A DNA stretch of 64,000 bases from Chloroflexi bacterium AL-N1 (GCA_013122435.1 WYDT01000015.1:104088-168087); one strand, 5' to 3'; positions 17,393-27,186 are shown, counted from the first letter of the stretch. Numbers and translations: made by a program. Notes: generated by a model from the letters alone, not told the origin.

Positions 17393-18646
17393 ATGATTGA
17401 TTTTGAACTTCCAGAACCTGTCAAGCGACAAGTAGAATTTATCACCATGATGGGGCAGCAAGTGATGCGCCCGGTTGCACGCTACTACGATGAGCACGAA
17501 AGCGAACGACCCTGGGATTACATCAATATGATGTGGCCAACGATTATGGCACAGGGCGGGCGTAGCTTTTCGGTTGAAGATGATGGAGGTAAGAAGAATG
17601 GCAAGCCCCGCATTGGTCACCTGATGTTGATCCACGTGGTCGAAGCCCTTTCGTGGGGCGATGCTGGTTTGTATCTCTCGACGCCAGGTGGGGCCCTCGG
17701 CGGCGCAGCAGTCGATGCCACCGGCACACCAGAGCAAAAAGAGCGCTTCCTCAAGCGCTTCCGCGAGGGTGAGCCCAAGTGGGCAGCGATGGCAATGACC
17801 GAATCACACGCCGGATCGGATACAGCTGCTATTCGCACTTCAGCACGTCTTACCGAAGATGGCAAACACTGGGTCATTAACGGTGAAAAGATCTTTGTCA
17901 CTGGTGGTCTCATGGCTGCCAAAGAGTCTCCTGGCTTTGTCGTCGTATGGGCAACCATTGACCCGGCAGCAGGCCGTGGTGGTATGAAACCATTCGTCGT
18001 TGAGGCTGGTACCCCTGGCATGACCGTTGCCAAGGTCGAGCACAAGCATGGTATTCGCGCGTCAGACACAGCCTCGTTGGTCTTCCAGGATTGTCGTATT
18101 CCGTTTGACAATGTTTTGGGTAGCCCTGAAATCACCAAACACGATGGGAGTGCTGAAAGCCGTAAAGGTTTCCGTGGCGCGATGAAGACCTTTGATGCCA
18201 CTCGACCAGCGGTCGCTGCATCGGCATTGGGTATTGCACGTGCGTCGCTCGAGTTTGTGGTTTCATATCTCAAAGAGCACGACGTCCAGATCCGCCATGG
18301 TGTGCCAACCAATCAACAGACAGCCATTGAGCGTGAGCTGTTGGAAATGGAAGCCCAACACCGTGCCGCATGGTTGCTCGTACTCAAGGCCGCTGTCAAG
18401 ATGGATGCGCGACAGGAAAACACACTGGAAGCCTCCATGGCTAAAGTCAAAGCTGGTGCAGTAGCCAATTTTGTGACACAAAAAGCAGTGGAGTTACTGG
18501 GGCCAGAAGGCTACTCCTGCAAGCTGCTACTCGAAAAATGGATGCGTGATGCACGTATCAATGACATTTACGAAGGTACTGGTCAGATCAACCGTTTGAT
18601 TGTAGCACGACGTATTCTTGGATACTCGAGCAAAGAGTTGCGCTAA
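17393..18646 (+). CDS. Acyl-CoA dehydrogenase
   Basis: A 417-residue FAD enzyme, started at the ATG preceded by CGGAGG. It catalyses the first oxidation of fatty acyl-CoA. Motifs in order: AMAMTESHAGSDTAAIRTSA (FAD/substrate binding), WVINGEKIFVTGG, the segment RGAMKTFDATRPAVAASALG, VELLGPEGYSCKLLLEKWMR, and the C-terminal DARINDIYEGTGQINRLIVA containing the canonical catalytic Glu in YEGT. It lies 71 bases after the preceding paralogue and upstream of the FadN-type gene, so it is probably the active dehydrogenase of the cluster. Confidence 0.95.
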   Translation: MIDFELPEPVKRQVEFITMMGQQVMRPVARYYDEHESERPWDYINMMWPTIMAQGGRSFSVEDDGGKKNGKPRIGHLMLIHVVEALSWGDAGLYLSTPGGALGGAAVDATGTPEQKERFLKRFREGEPKWAAMAMTESHAGSDTAAIRTSARLTEDGKHWVINGEKIFVTGGLMAAKESPGFVVVWATIDPAAGRGGMKPFVVEAGTPGMTVAKVEHKHGIRASDTASLVFQDCRIPFDNVLGSPEITKHDGSAESRKGFRGAMKTFDATRPAVAASALGIARASLEFVVSYLKEHDVQIRHGVPTNQQTAIERELLEMEAQHRAAWLLVLKAAVKMDARQENTLEASMAKVKAGAVANFVTQKAVELLGPEGYSCKLLLEKWMRDARINDIYEGTGQINRLIVARRILGYSSKELR

Positions 18647-18967
18647 AAATCTGACAGCCAGGTATAGCTCGGTTGTCGTTTATAATGTCTTATCTGGACC
18701 ATGACGTGATATAACAATCCTGGCTTGTTGTTGTATGAAGATGTTTGAAGTATCTCAGCGTAGTATTCGCGTATGTTTTAGCCGCCGCGTAACTCGTTGA
18801 GATGCTTCTCTTTTGAAAATGGATCAATACACCAGGTGTCGAGGTGGTAGAATAGTATTAGACATTTTCGTTTCCAACCTTTTCTTTTGCTGACTGGTTG
18901 CATCATTGCAGATCAGAGCAAACTATTCGGCTCTCTGCACAAAGTTGTGTTGAACAAGGAGAACCTG

Positions 18968-21391
18968 ATGACACACACCATTCAAAAAGTCGCCGTGATC
19001 GGCGCGGGTACGATGGGAGGGGGCATTGCTGCACACGTTGCCAATGCCGGTCTCCCTGTTGTTTTGCTTGATGTTGCCCCAACCGAGCTTACTCCTGAAG
19101 AGAAGGCGAAGGGGTTGACCCTTGAAACAAAAGCTGTCCGCAACCGTATCGTCAATATCGGTATGGAGCGCATTAAAAAATCTCGACCCGCAGCGCTGTT
19201 TGTCCCTGAGCGCGCCAATCTGATCACAACTGGTAACATCACTGATGATCTACACCTGATCGCTGATGCCGATTGGATCATTGAGGTAGTGATCGAACAG
19301 CTCGCTCCCAAACAAGCATTAATGCAACAGGTAGAGGTGCATCGGAAACCTGGCAGTATTATTTCTTCAAACACCAGTGGTATTCCTATTGCAAAAATTG
19401 CGGAAGGTCGCTCAGAGGACTTCCGTCGCCACTTCATGGGGACGCACTTCTTCAACCCACCACGATATCTCTACTTATTGGAAGTCATTCCGACGCCTGA
19501 TACAGCACCAGAAGTGGTTGAGGCCATTCGTCATTTTGCTGATATTGAGCTGGGCAAGGGCGTCGTAACCGCGAAGGATCGCCCCAACTTTATCGCCAAT
19601 CGTATCGGCACCTACGCCGGACAGGTGCGCCTCCTCTATGCACTGGAAAATGGCTACACGGTTGAGGAAGTCGATAGTCTGACCGGTGAACTGATTGGCA
19701 ACCCGAAGACCGCAACGTTCCGCCTGACCGACCTGGTTGGTCTTGATGTGATGGCACACGTCACACGAAATATCTATACAGCCGTACCCGATGATGAGGA
19801 ACACAAGACCTACAAAATCCCAGCAGTGATGGAGCAAATGCTCGAAAAAGGCTGGCTGGGCAATAAATCGGGCAGTGGTTTCTACAAGCAGACCAAAGGC
19901 CCCTCAGGTAAGGAATTCTGGCCACTAAACCTGCAAACTATGGCGCATCAGGCTCCTACTAAAGTTCGTTTTGAACTGGTTGGGAAAGCTCGCAAAATTG
20001 AAGATTTGACCCAGCGTCTCCAATTCATTATGGATAACGCCGACATGGATCGCGCTGGTCAGTATTTACGTGACACGACCTTACGCATTCTCGCGTATAC
20101 CTCTCGCCGCATTCCCGAAATTAGCGACCACATCGCCGATGTCGACAAGGCCATGCGCTGGGGCTTTAACCAGCAGTTGGGGCCATTTGAAATGTGGGAT
20201 GCTGTTGGCGTTCGCAAAACCATTGCGACCATGGAAGCACAGGACATTGCAGTAGCTCCATGGGTTAAGGAGATGGTTGACGGTGGTGTCGAGTCATTCT
20301 ACCGCCGTGAAAATGGACGTGTGACAGGTGTCTACGATATCAACGCGAAAGAATACGTCACCCTGAGTCCGCTTGATGGTGTCATCGTGCTAGACGACCT
20401 GCGTGCACAGGGCCGTGAGTTGGCACGCAACGAGAGCGCCAGTATCATCGATCTGGGCGACGGCGTGCTCTGTCTCGAATTCCATTCCAAGATGAATGCG
20501 CTTGATCCATTAATTACGATGATGGGCCAACAAGCGTTGGAGCTGTTGAAAGAAGATAAGTGGGTCGGGATGGTGATCGGTAACCAATCCCAGGATTTCT
20601 GTGTCGGCGCGAATATCGGTCTGGTAGCCATGAGTGTTGGCAGTGGACAGATCGACCAGCTTCGCGAAGCGGTCAAATCAACCCAGGATTTGATGTTTGC
20701 CTTCCGTATGTGTCCCAAACCAGTGGTGACCGCGCCATATGGCCGGGTGTTGGGTGGCGGGGCCGAAGTAGCCATGGCGGGCACACGACAAGTCGCATCT
20801 GCCGAAACCTACATGGGTCAGGTGGAATTGGGTGTTGGGCTCATCCCCGGAGCCGGTGGTTGTAAAGAGTTTTTACGACGCCAGGTCTCACCACATATGC
20901 ACACCCCTCACGTTGATGCCCTCCCCTACTTCCGACAAGCGTTTGAGACCATTGCTATGGCGAAAGTTGGTGAAAGTGCCGAAGCATCACGACAACTCGG
21001 CTTTATGAGCAAAAACGATAGGATCGTCATGAATAAAGAGCGCTTGATTGCTGAAGCCAAAGCTTCCGTCCAGGAACTGGTGCAAGCTGGTTACACCCCA
21101 CCACCACGCGGAGGCGAGCCGATCTATGCATTTGGTAAGCGTGGAATCGCCGCGATTGGCGCCAATCTCCACGGCATGAAGGTTGGTGGCTATGTAAGTG
21201 ACTATGACGTAAAATTGGCAAAGGCATTGGCATTTGTGATGTGTGGTGGTGATCTCAGCACTCCACAATGGGTGACCGAAGAATATATTTTGGATCTTGA
21301 AATCGAAGAGTTTCTCACATTAGCACAGGAACCCAAAACTCAGGAACGCATCATGGGCATGTTGCAAAGCGGCAAACCCGTACGAAATTAG
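18968..21391 (+). CDS. fadN: 3-hydroxyacyl-CoA dehydrogenase / enoyl-CoA hydratase fusion (FadN-type)
   Basis: An 807-residue bifunctional beta-oxidation enzyme. The start is the ATG after AAGGAG; the longer frame lacks one. Domain order is dehydrogenase first: Rossmann motif VAVIGAGTMGGGIAAHVANA at residues 8-27, FMGTHFFNPPRYLYLLEVIP near 158, and the C-terminal dehydrogenase domain with WGFNQQLGPFEMWDAVG. The hydratase half begins near 500 and carries RVLGGGAEVAMAGTRQVASA and YMGQVELGVGLIPGAGGCKE with the catalytic Glu. This order matches Bacillus FadN rather than E. coli FadB. Thiolase FadA lies downstream, separated by a GNAT gene. The 320-base gap before it holds only a weak GACAGCC/GGTTGTC hairpin near 18651. 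Confidence 0.93.
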   Translation: MTHTIQKVAVIGAGTMGGGIAAHVANAGLPVVLLDVAPTELTPEEKAKGLTLETKAVRNRIVNIGMERIKKSRPAALFVPERANLITTGNITDDLHLIADADWIIEVVIEQLAPKQALMQQVEVHRKPGSIISSNTSGIPIAKIAEGRSEDFRRHFMGTHFFNPPRYLYLLEVIPTPDTAPEVVEAIRHFADIELGKGVVTAKDRPNFIANRIGTYAGQVRLLYALENGYTVEEVDSLTGELIGNPKTATFRLTDLVGLDVMAHVTRNIYTAVPDDEEHKTYKIPAVMEQMLEKGWLGNKSGSGFYKQTKGPSGKEFWPLNLQTMAHQAPTKVRFELVGKARKIEDLTQRLQFIMDNADMDRAGQYLRDTTLRILAYTSRRIPEISDHIADVDKAMRWGFNQQLGPFEMWDAVGVRKTIATMEAQDIAVAPWVKEMVDGGVESFYRRENGRVTGVYDINAKEYVTLSPLDGVIVLDDLRAQGRELARNESASIIDLGDGVLCLEFHSKMNALDPLITMMGQQALELLKEDKWVGMVIGNQSQDFCVGANIGLVAMSVGSGQIDQLREAVKSTQDLMFAFRMCPKPVVTAPYGRVLGGGAEVAMAGTRQVASAETYMGQVELGVGLIPGAGGCKEFLRRQVSPHMHTPHVDALPYFRQAFETIAMAKVGESAEASRQLGFMSKNDRIVMNKERLIAEAKASVQELVQAGYTPPPRGGEPIYAFGKRGIAAIGANLHGMKVGGYVSDYDVKLAKALAFVMCGGDLSTPQWVTEEYILDLEIEEFLTLAQEPKTQERIMGMLQSGKPVRN

Positions 21392-21428
21392 TAGTCTGTG
21401 GTTGTAGATTCTCACACGGAGTGAACGT

Positions 21429-21983
21429 ATGTTTGGCCCTAGTATTGAAGGTGAACTCATTCGGCTTGATCCTCCGAAAACAGCCTATGCGGCGATCTAT
21501 ATTCAGTGGTTTGCGGACCCACAGTTGACACATTACATGCTGGTTCGTAACCCACCATCGCTGCGACAGGAAGAGGAATGGCTTGAGCAAGTGGCAGCCA
21601 GTCCCAATGATATTATCTGGGCCATCGTGTTACGCGAGAATGGAAAGTTGATTGGGAACATCGGTCTGCAACACATTGAATGGCGTCATCGTCACTCGCA
21701 CAGTGGTACGATCATCGGCGATCCAACGCAGTGGGGCAAAGGCTATGCTACTGAAGCGATTCGCCTGCGTACCATCTACGCCTTTCGTGAACTAGGACTC
21801 GAAAAAATACTCACATCGGTGTCCAGTGGCAACGAACGGAGCCGACGGGCACTGGAACGAGCCGGTTACAAGCAATGCGGTCTGTTACGTCGCAATCGTT
21901 TCTTTCATGGGCGCTGGCACGACGAGTGGTTGGGGGAGATACTCCGTGATGAGTGGGAAACACAACAAATCGATCAGAAATAA
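21429..21983 (+). CDS. GNAT-family acetyltransferase (RimJ/RimL type)
   Basis: A 184-residue protein typical in length for the RimJ/RimL-like branch. Start GEL-(I)-RLDPP at residues 8-14, then IWAIVLRENGKLIGNIGLQH, the acetyl-CoA motif GDPTQWGKGYATEAIRLRTI (Q/R-x-x-G-x-G/A as KGYATE), and SGNERSRRALERAGYKQCGL, which is strongly family-specific. It lies 37 bases after the FadN-type gene inside the beta-oxidation cluster. It could act on a protein N-terminus or a small amine. Its presence in the fad cluster is unexplained. Confidence 0.93.
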   Translation: MFGPSIEGELIRLDPPKTAYAAIYIQWFADPQLTHYMLVRNPPSLRQEEEWLEQVAASPNDIIWAIVLRENGKLIGNIGLQHIEWRHRHSHSGTIIGDPTQWGKGYATEAIRLRTIYAFRELGLEKILTSVSSGNERSRRALERAGYKQCGLLRRNRFFHGRWHDEWLGEILRDEWETQQIDQK

Positions 21984-22058
21984 GATGTACTCACTACACT
22001 AATTTGGAGACATCTTCATTGTAACAAATACACGTAATGACATATAGGAGATATACCA

Positions 22059-23237
22059 ATGCGAGAAGCTGTGATTGTATCTGCTGCACGCACGGCCATA
22101 GGAAAAGCCCCCCGTGGGACACTTCGCACGACACATACCAGCGAACTGGCTGCAACTGCGGTGAAAGCAGCCGTTGAACGTGCTCCTGGTTTAGACACCA
22201 AAGAAATCGATGATGTGATTATTGGCTGTGCTATGCCTGAGGCAGAGCAAGGTCTGAACATGGCGCGTGTGGCAGCCCTTCGTGCTGGTCTTCCACACGA
22301 AGTCCCAGGGCAGACAGTCAATCGTTTTTGCTCATCTGGGTTACAAACCATTGCACTGGCTGCTCAGCAAATTATGACCGGAATGGGCGATGTTATTGTC
22401 GCTGGTGGTGCTGAAAACATGAGCCTCGTTCCGATGTCAGGCCATCACTTTGCACCCAGCCCAGAAATGGTCGAAATCAACCCCGATGTGTATCTCGGCA
22501 TGGGGCTCACAGCCGAGAACGTAGCCAATAAATATGGTGTTAGTCGGGAAGATCAGGATGCATTTGCCTTCCGTTCTCATCAACGTGCACTCGCCGCAAT
22601 CGACAACGGTACATTTAAGGATGAAATTGTACCTATCGATGTTGAACATGTGTGGTTTGAGAAAGGCGAACGCCATCGTGCAAGCACCACATTCGACACC
22701 GACGAAGGTCCTCGGCGCGGCACCTCTCAGGAGGCATTAGCTAAATTACGCCCCGTCTTCGCTGTCAACGGTTCGGTAACTGCTGGAAACTCATCACAAA
22801 TGAATGATGGTGCAGCAGCGGTTGTAGTGATGAGCCGTGAGAAAGCTGATGCGCTTGGTCTGAAACCGATGGCCCGCTTCCTCTCCTTTGCTGTCGGTGG
22901 AGTGCCCCCCGAAATTATGGGTATTGGCCCGGTCGCAGCCGTTCCAAAAGCATTGAAGATTGCTGGTCTCTCACTTGAAGATATTGATCTGATTGAGTTG
23001 AATGAGGCTTTCGCCGCACAAGCATTGGCAGTCGTACGGCAACTCGAAATGGATGAGGAGAAACTCAATGTGAATGGTGGAGCGATTGCACTCGGTCATC
23101 CACTCGGTTGCTCAGGAGCCAAACTGACTGTCCAACTCATGTACGAGATGGCACGCCGCAAAGCACGCTATGGGCTCGTAACCATGTGCATCGGCGGTGG
23201 TATGGGTGCCGCAGGGGTCTTTGAGCGACTGAACTAG
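22059..23237 (+). CDS. fadA: Acetyl-CoA C-acyltransferase (thiolase)
   Basis: A 392-residue thiolase with ribosome site TAGGAG. All active-site motifs are present: nucleophilic Cys in TVNRFCSSGLQTIALAAQQI (about residue 89), LIELNEAFAAQALAV, the GGAIALGHPLGCSGAK loop with the catalytic His, and the C-terminal MCIGGGMGAAGVFE with the acid/base Cys. It releases acetyl-CoA in the last step of beta-oxidation and complements the FadN-type protein upstream, as in Bacillus fadNA. It is the last gene of the cluster and is followed by a strong terminator. Confidence 0.96.
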   Translation: MREAVIVSAARTAIGKAPRGTLRTTHTSELAATAVKAAVERAPGLDTKEIDDVIIGCAMPEAEQGLNMARVAALRAGLPHEVPGQTVNRFCSSGLQTIALAAQQIMTGMGDVIVAGGAENMSLVPMSGHHFAPSPEMVEINPDVYLGMGLTAENVANKYGVSREDQDAFAFRSHQRALAAIDNGTFKDEIVPIDVEHVWFEKGERHRASTTFDTDEGPRRGTSQEALAKLRPVFAVNGSVTAGNSSQMNDGAAAVVVMSREKADALGLKPMARFLSFAVGGVPPEIMGIGPVAAVPKALKIAGLSLEDIDLIELNEAFAAQALAVVRQLEMDEEKLNVNGGAIALGHPLGCSGAKLTVQLMYEMARRKARYGLVTMCIGGGMGAAGVFERLN

Positions 23238-23272
23238 CAGGTCTGCCTACACTTGTATAATCAGTTAATGAG

Positions 23273-23311
23273 AAGCAGGTTGTCCGGTATTAACGTGGGG
23301 ACAACCTGCTT
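23273..23311 (+). terminator. Terminator of the beta-oxidation cluster
   Basis: AAGCAGGTTGTCC (23273-23285) and GGACAACCTGCTT (23299-23311) form a perfect 13-pair stem with a 13-base loop, 35 bases after the thiolase stop. The rest of the gap to 23589 is AT-rich with no supported gene. Confidence 0.85.
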
Positions 23312-23589
23312 TGCCATTTCTTAATAAAGAAATAACTCTATGATGTGTTTATGAGGTTTATTTGTAACACCCTATACACCTATTGACTTTCACAATCCTG
23401 TGTTATAAGGTATATTATCGAGAGATACTGTATCCCTCAATACTTGATACAGAATTGATCTGAAACCACACCTTTACTTACTATAGGTAATCCAGTAGAT
23501 AGATACAATTCTAGCTAATTAATATTTACGCACTACCTTAGTCATCATCACACTTGTTGCGTTTTAGTATCAACAAGGCAGTGTATACC

Positions 23590-24309
23590 ATGATATTTAT
23601 TGAAAAATCTTACAAATCGGATTTATCATCACCACGTGTAGCGTTATTTGGGGCATTAATTGGCGCAATTGTAGCCTTAACCGTCTCTACAGTTACTACT
23701 GCTCTGTGGAGTCTCGAATCGATGTGTTTTGTGCTCATGGGGCAAATAATCGTGACATGTTTTGCCATCGTTATTGGTGCCTACATTGCGGTGGTCAGTG
23801 CCTATTGGCATCAATTAAGCATTACCGACGACACCACACAAGTATACAATCGACGATATTTGTTTAGACGTCTCGACAAGGAACTGCAACGTGCACAGCA
23901 GCATAATACAGCCCTTACCTTTGCCGTCGTAGAAGTAGACAATATGCGAACGTACAACAACACTTATGGGCATGTGGCTGGTGATGCGGTGTTATTCGCA
24001 ATAGCACAAACACTACACCAGGAAGTACGCCGTAGTGATATCGTTGGTCGCTGGGGTGGTGATGAGTTTGGTATTGTTTTTCCAGACAGGCAACTCTCAG
24101 ACGCACTTGCCCTTGCTGAACGTATCCGTGCACATATTGACCGCTTATCAATCGACACTAGCGTGGGCCCCACTGTTCACGTTACGGTGAGCGTAGGCGT
24201 TGCAGCAAGTACCAACCGTAAAAGCACCGTTTTGGAATTAGTCCATCAAGCTGATAAAGCGATGTACCAAGCCAAAGAACAGAAGAACACCGTCGTTTCT
24301 GCACTATAA
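23590..24309 (+). CDS. Membrane-anchored GGDEF diguanylate cyclase
   Basis: A 239-residue protein, started at ATG because the TTG 36 bases upstream has no ribosome site. Two TM helices (about 17-40 and 48-70) precede a complete GGDEF domain (about 80-235): DDTTQVYNRRYLFRRLDKEL, NTYGHVAGDAVLFAIAQTL and RWGGDEFGIVFP. The inhibitory site RRSD lies exactly five residues before GGDEF, so product inhibition by c-di-GMP is expected. There is no sensory domain other than the membrane segment. It makes c-di-GMP, probably affecting motility or attachment. It stands alone. Confidence 0.95.
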   Translation: MIFIEKSYKSDLSSPRVALFGALIGAIVALTVSTVTTALWSLESMCFVLMGQIIVTCFAIVIGAYIAVVSAYWHQLSITDDTTQVYNRRYLFRRLDKELQRAQQHNTALTFAVVEVDNMRTYNNTYGHVAGDAVLFAIAQTLHQEVRRSDIVGRWGGDEFGIVFPDRQLSDALALAERIRAHIDRLSIDTSVGPTVHVTVSVGVAASTNRKSTVLELVHQADKAMYQAKEQKNTVVSAL

Positions 24310-24811
24310 CAGGCCATTTCTGTAATACATTCTTTCGTCAACCCTGCTTATATACAACTCATGTTGTACTGATACAAACGCAGAATATGTAGCTTCTGAA
24401 AGCACATGTTTTTTCATGTACCAACAGACATGCGGTAGTATTGTTATGGTTAATAAACAACTGCGCTTCCAGAAATCATGTGTTCGCATACGAATTAGTG
24501 GTCCTGCATCGTCAGATCTGGTGATGGCACCAGGCGCGCCAGATAGCACACCTGGTGCTATAGGTGAGACCTCTTCAATCGCGGCCAGAGTGCCTGACGT
24601 TCCAGCACCAGCATCGTTCGCAGTATTCTATACCGCCATATAATGAAAGAGGGACGCATCCTGAGCCGGCAGGAGATACGCAAGCGTATCGTCGACAACT
24701 ACGAGAGAGCGAATAGAAGCCACGACCAACACCACCATCTGATCGGCTGGTACAAAACAGCGAAAATCGCCGACGTTTCACAAGCGTCGCGGCGGCGCTT
24801 GCAACGAGTTG
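24310..24811. other. Intergenic region without a confident gene
   Basis: An inverted repeat GCACCAGG/CCTGGTGC lies at 24527-24558. A 76-codon plus-strand frame from 24643 is rich in Arg, His and Glu but has no ribosome site and no recognisable family. The right end (24770-24830) is the GC-rich sequence following the CPBP gene's stop codon and resembles the first arm of an attC site on the minus strand (GCTAACAACTCGTTGCAAGC). Confidence 0.4.
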
Positions 24812-25729
24812 TTAGCCCACCGATGTCGGAGCTGGGGTGTACGCTCGCTGCCGGTGCCAAAAAGGTTGTATAATTTCATTGCTCTGGTGTGCACGCACCA
24901 GCAACCCTACCCCAACCACAAGACATACCAGGACGGCAATAAGCGATGCCTCCGCACCAAACGCACCACCTGATAGGAAAGCTGGCCCGCGTGGTTGCCC
25001 TTGCAAAAGTCCTTGTGCTTCATTCCCCGACACATTGACCCCAAAAATACCGCCTTGGGCAAAATTCCAAGCGATATGGATACCGATAGCGAGCCATAAT
25101 CGGCGTGTAAGGATGTAAGCCGCAGCCAGCAGAACACCAGCTTCAAGCATAATCGCAATGGCACCAACGAACGTGGCGAGTGGCGTGATTATGTGTAAGA
25201 TACCGAATATCACGGCTGTCACCGCCACTGCGATCCACGTTCCAACCACTTCCTCTGTAATGCGAAACAAAATGGCACGAAACAGAAACTCTTCGACAAC
25301 CCCTGCGCTTACAGCCGCAGCGAGCGCGGGAAGCACAACTCTCCAGCCGTTTGTTCCAGTGATGGTGTACGCACCAAGCAATGCAATCGTGACAATCGTC
25401 ACACTAAATAACCCCAGACCTACCAGCAATCCCATGCCCAACTCACGCGGCGCATAGGGTAACGCTAACTCTGTAACAGGACGTTGTTCAGTCAGCCGGA
25501 CATACCCGTAGTACCCAAGGAGTGCGCCAAGCACTTCGAGCAGCACAATGAACAGAGGCCACGGTGAGTCGTTTGCTATCCCCAGTGACGCACTCACACT
25601 CCGTAGAATGAACTGTGCCAAAGTATAAACACTAAGCACAACAACGATCGCAAGCACTATACGTATCAGTGGAAATCGAATAAGCCGACGGAGCGGTGTT
25701 GACCGGGTAACGTCGTTGCGGTGGTGCAT
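24812..25729 (-). CDS. CPBP-family intramembrane metalloprotease
   Basis: A 305-residue membrane protein. The ATG start follows AGGAGG by 7 bases; an in-frame TTG two codons earlier is less likely. About eight TM helices. The three CPBP (Abi) motifs are present: VVEEFLFRAILFR (Glu-Glu-x3-Arg, about residue 160), VIFGILHIITP (Phe-x3-His) and AIGIHIAWNFAQG (His-x3-Asn). These glutamate/histidine residues form the metal or proteolytic centre in the Rce1-like family, used in peptide processing or bacteriocin self-immunity. The stop codon TAA is part of GGGCTAACAAC, which resembles an integron attC boundary. No bacteriocin gene is adjacent. Confidence 0.93.
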   Translation of the reverse strand: MHHRNDVTRSTPLRRLIRFPLIRIVLAIVVVLSVYTLAQFILRSVSASLGIANDSPWPLFIVLLEVLGALLGYYGYVRLTEQRPVTELALPYAPRELGMGLLVGLGLFSVTIVTIALLGAYTITGTNGWRVVLPALAAAVSAGVVEEFLFRAILFRITEEVVGTWIAVAVTAVIFGILHIITPLATFVGAIAIMLEAGVLLAAAYILTRRLWLAIGIHIAWNFAQGGIFGVNVSGNEAQGLLQGQPRGPAFLSGGAFGAEASLIAVLVCLVVGVGLLVRAHQSNEIIQPFWHRQRAYTPAPTSVG

Positions 25730-25945
25730 GGCCAAGCCTCCTACATCTGCGAAAGAAATGTGTAACGGGGTCAGCTATGCCACTGTAGCACACTGCGTCC
25801 CATTCGTCTATCTCATGCCGTTTAGTGAGTGAGCAAAGATGATGAGCAAAGATGATGAGCTAACATTTCTGGTCAGCAGTTGCCGCTCCCTGTGCATCCC
25901 ACCCAAGTAGTTGCGGTCAATCCGCTGCACCAGGATTGTGAGACA

Positions 25946-26610
25946 TCAGGATCTGAGAAACTCCAGCAGATCTGCATTGAGTTAATCTTTACTCGTGTCA
26001 TCGAGGCTATGGGAACCGCCCGGATAGATTTTCAGCACGGCGTGCTTCACCAACTTCGCAGCGATTAACGCAGATGCCGCGATCGGCACGATCTGATCGT
26101 CATCACCGTGAATAATCAGCGTTGGTATGTCAAACTGCTTCAGATCCTCAGTGAAGTCTATTTCTGAGAACGCCTTGATACAGTCATAGGTATTCTTGTG
26201 TCCAGCCATCATGCCCTGCATCCACCAGGCAGAGATCAACCCTTGGGAACTTTTTGTACCAGCCCGGTTGAAGCCAAAGAATGGGCCACTCGCTATATCC
26301 AGGAAAAATTGTGAACGATTGGCCAAAAATGCGGTGCGAAAGTCATCAAAGACATCAATGGGTAACCCACCAGGATTCGCCGCCGTTTTCAGCATCAGTG
26401 GCGTTACTGAACCCATCAACACAGCTTTGGACACGCGTTTGGTGCCATGGCGCCCGATGAAACGTGCCACTTCTCCACCGCCAGTAGAGTGGCCCATCAT
26501 CACCGCATCCTTTAGATCCAGCACCTCGAAGAGTTCCGCCAAATCGTCGGCATAGGTGTCCATGTCATTGCCACCCCAGGGTTGACTTGACCGACCATAA
26601 CCGCAACGAT
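25946..26610 (-). pseudogene. Broken alpha/beta hydrolase (arylesterase/haloperoxidase-like)
   Basis: Reading on the minus strand, the frame from about 26605 downward is a typical non-heme haloperoxidase/arylesterase: GYGRSSQPWGGNDMDTYADD, the nucleophile elbow MMGHSTGGGEVARF, and the His region KIYPGGSHSLDDT. Two lesions are visible. The N-terminal ~55 residues, including the usual HGWP oxyanion region, are missing; upstream of 26610 the sequence becomes GC-rich and unrelated. In addition a TAA at 25984-25982 replaces a Gln-type codon, and the frame continues as LNADLLEFLRS to TGA at 25948-25946, the normal family end. The gene is therefore a remnant, although a C-terminally shortened protein cannot be excluded. 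Confidence 0.85.
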
Positions 26611-26820
26611 CGTGCGCGCTGCACCGACGCTGCACCGGGCGGACCTGATCGCACCGACGGGGGTGATCGGGGAGCCGCTGCGTGCCGTGCTTCCGAGACC
26701 GTTGACCAACAGCACGGCGCATGGTACACTTGTTTGGCAGACGGTTTGTCTGTCTCAAGACCCACGGTCTGCGGCGGATGGGAGCGGACTACTTCATGTT
26801 ATGTGCCTATCGGATAAATT
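26611..26820. other. GC-rich unidentified segment at the pseudogene junction
   Basis: This ~200-base stretch is clearly more GC-rich than its neighbours and carries no ribosome-site-supported ORF. It ends in ATGTTATGTGCC (26796-26807), a plausible attC-type recombination point (GTTATG) immediately upstream of the next gene. Confidence 0.35.
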
Positions 26821-27186
26821 ATGACAACAATTTCTCGTAGTAAAGACTATGGTAATTCGCCTAAAAACAAGTTTGCAGAAGACATTGTTGTAGCTTTGGA
26901 GGTAGGTGATTTGGAATTCTTAAAGCCAGTATTGGATTCTGCATTTGTTTGGAATATGACTTCAGAGAGTGCATTGGACATTGTGCAATTTCAAAATGAA
27001 ATTTCAAGCTTTCCTAAACCAAGTAAACTAGATATCCTGCATGTCATTACGCACAGAAAGTCTGGTGCGGTTAACGGCGTTTCAAACTTCAGCCAAGGGC
27101 AAAAGTATTTTTGTCATGTAATAGAATTCACTAACACCAAATGCAACAAAATTGCGGCTATTACTTCGTATGCACAAGGCACATAA
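26821..27186 (+). CDS. Hypothetical protein, candidate integron-cassette gene
   Basis: A 121-residue protein starting MTTISRSKDYGN. The composition is more AT-rich than adjacent DNA. Its pattern, a helical start (NKFAEDIVVALEVGDLEFLK) and then beta strands (SKLDILHVITHRKSGAVNGV, YFCHVIEFTNTKCNKIAAIT), fits a small cone-shaped NTF2-like/SnoaL fold, but I cannot assign a family. No catalytic residues are evident. The gene starts ~20 bases after a GTTATG motif. Its stop TAA is embedded in ACATAACAAGGCGC, the start of an attC-like palindrome, as is usual for integron gene cassettes. Confidence 0.65.
   Translation: MTTISRSKDYGNSPKNKFAEDIVVALEVGDLEFLKPVLDSAFVWNMTSESALDIVQFQNEISSFPKPSKLDILHVITHRKSGAVNGVSNFSQGQKYFCHVIEFTNTKCNKIAAITSYAQGT

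Noticed and set aside
24643..24873. 76-codon Arg/His-rich plus-strand frame between the GGDEF and CPBP genes
   Set aside because: No ribosome site, no known family, and it overlaps the CPBP coding end on the other strand.
25838..25860. Short tandem repeat GCAAAGATGATGA x2
   Set aside because: Only two copies of a 13-14-base unit next to the CPBP promoter; nothing suggests a function.
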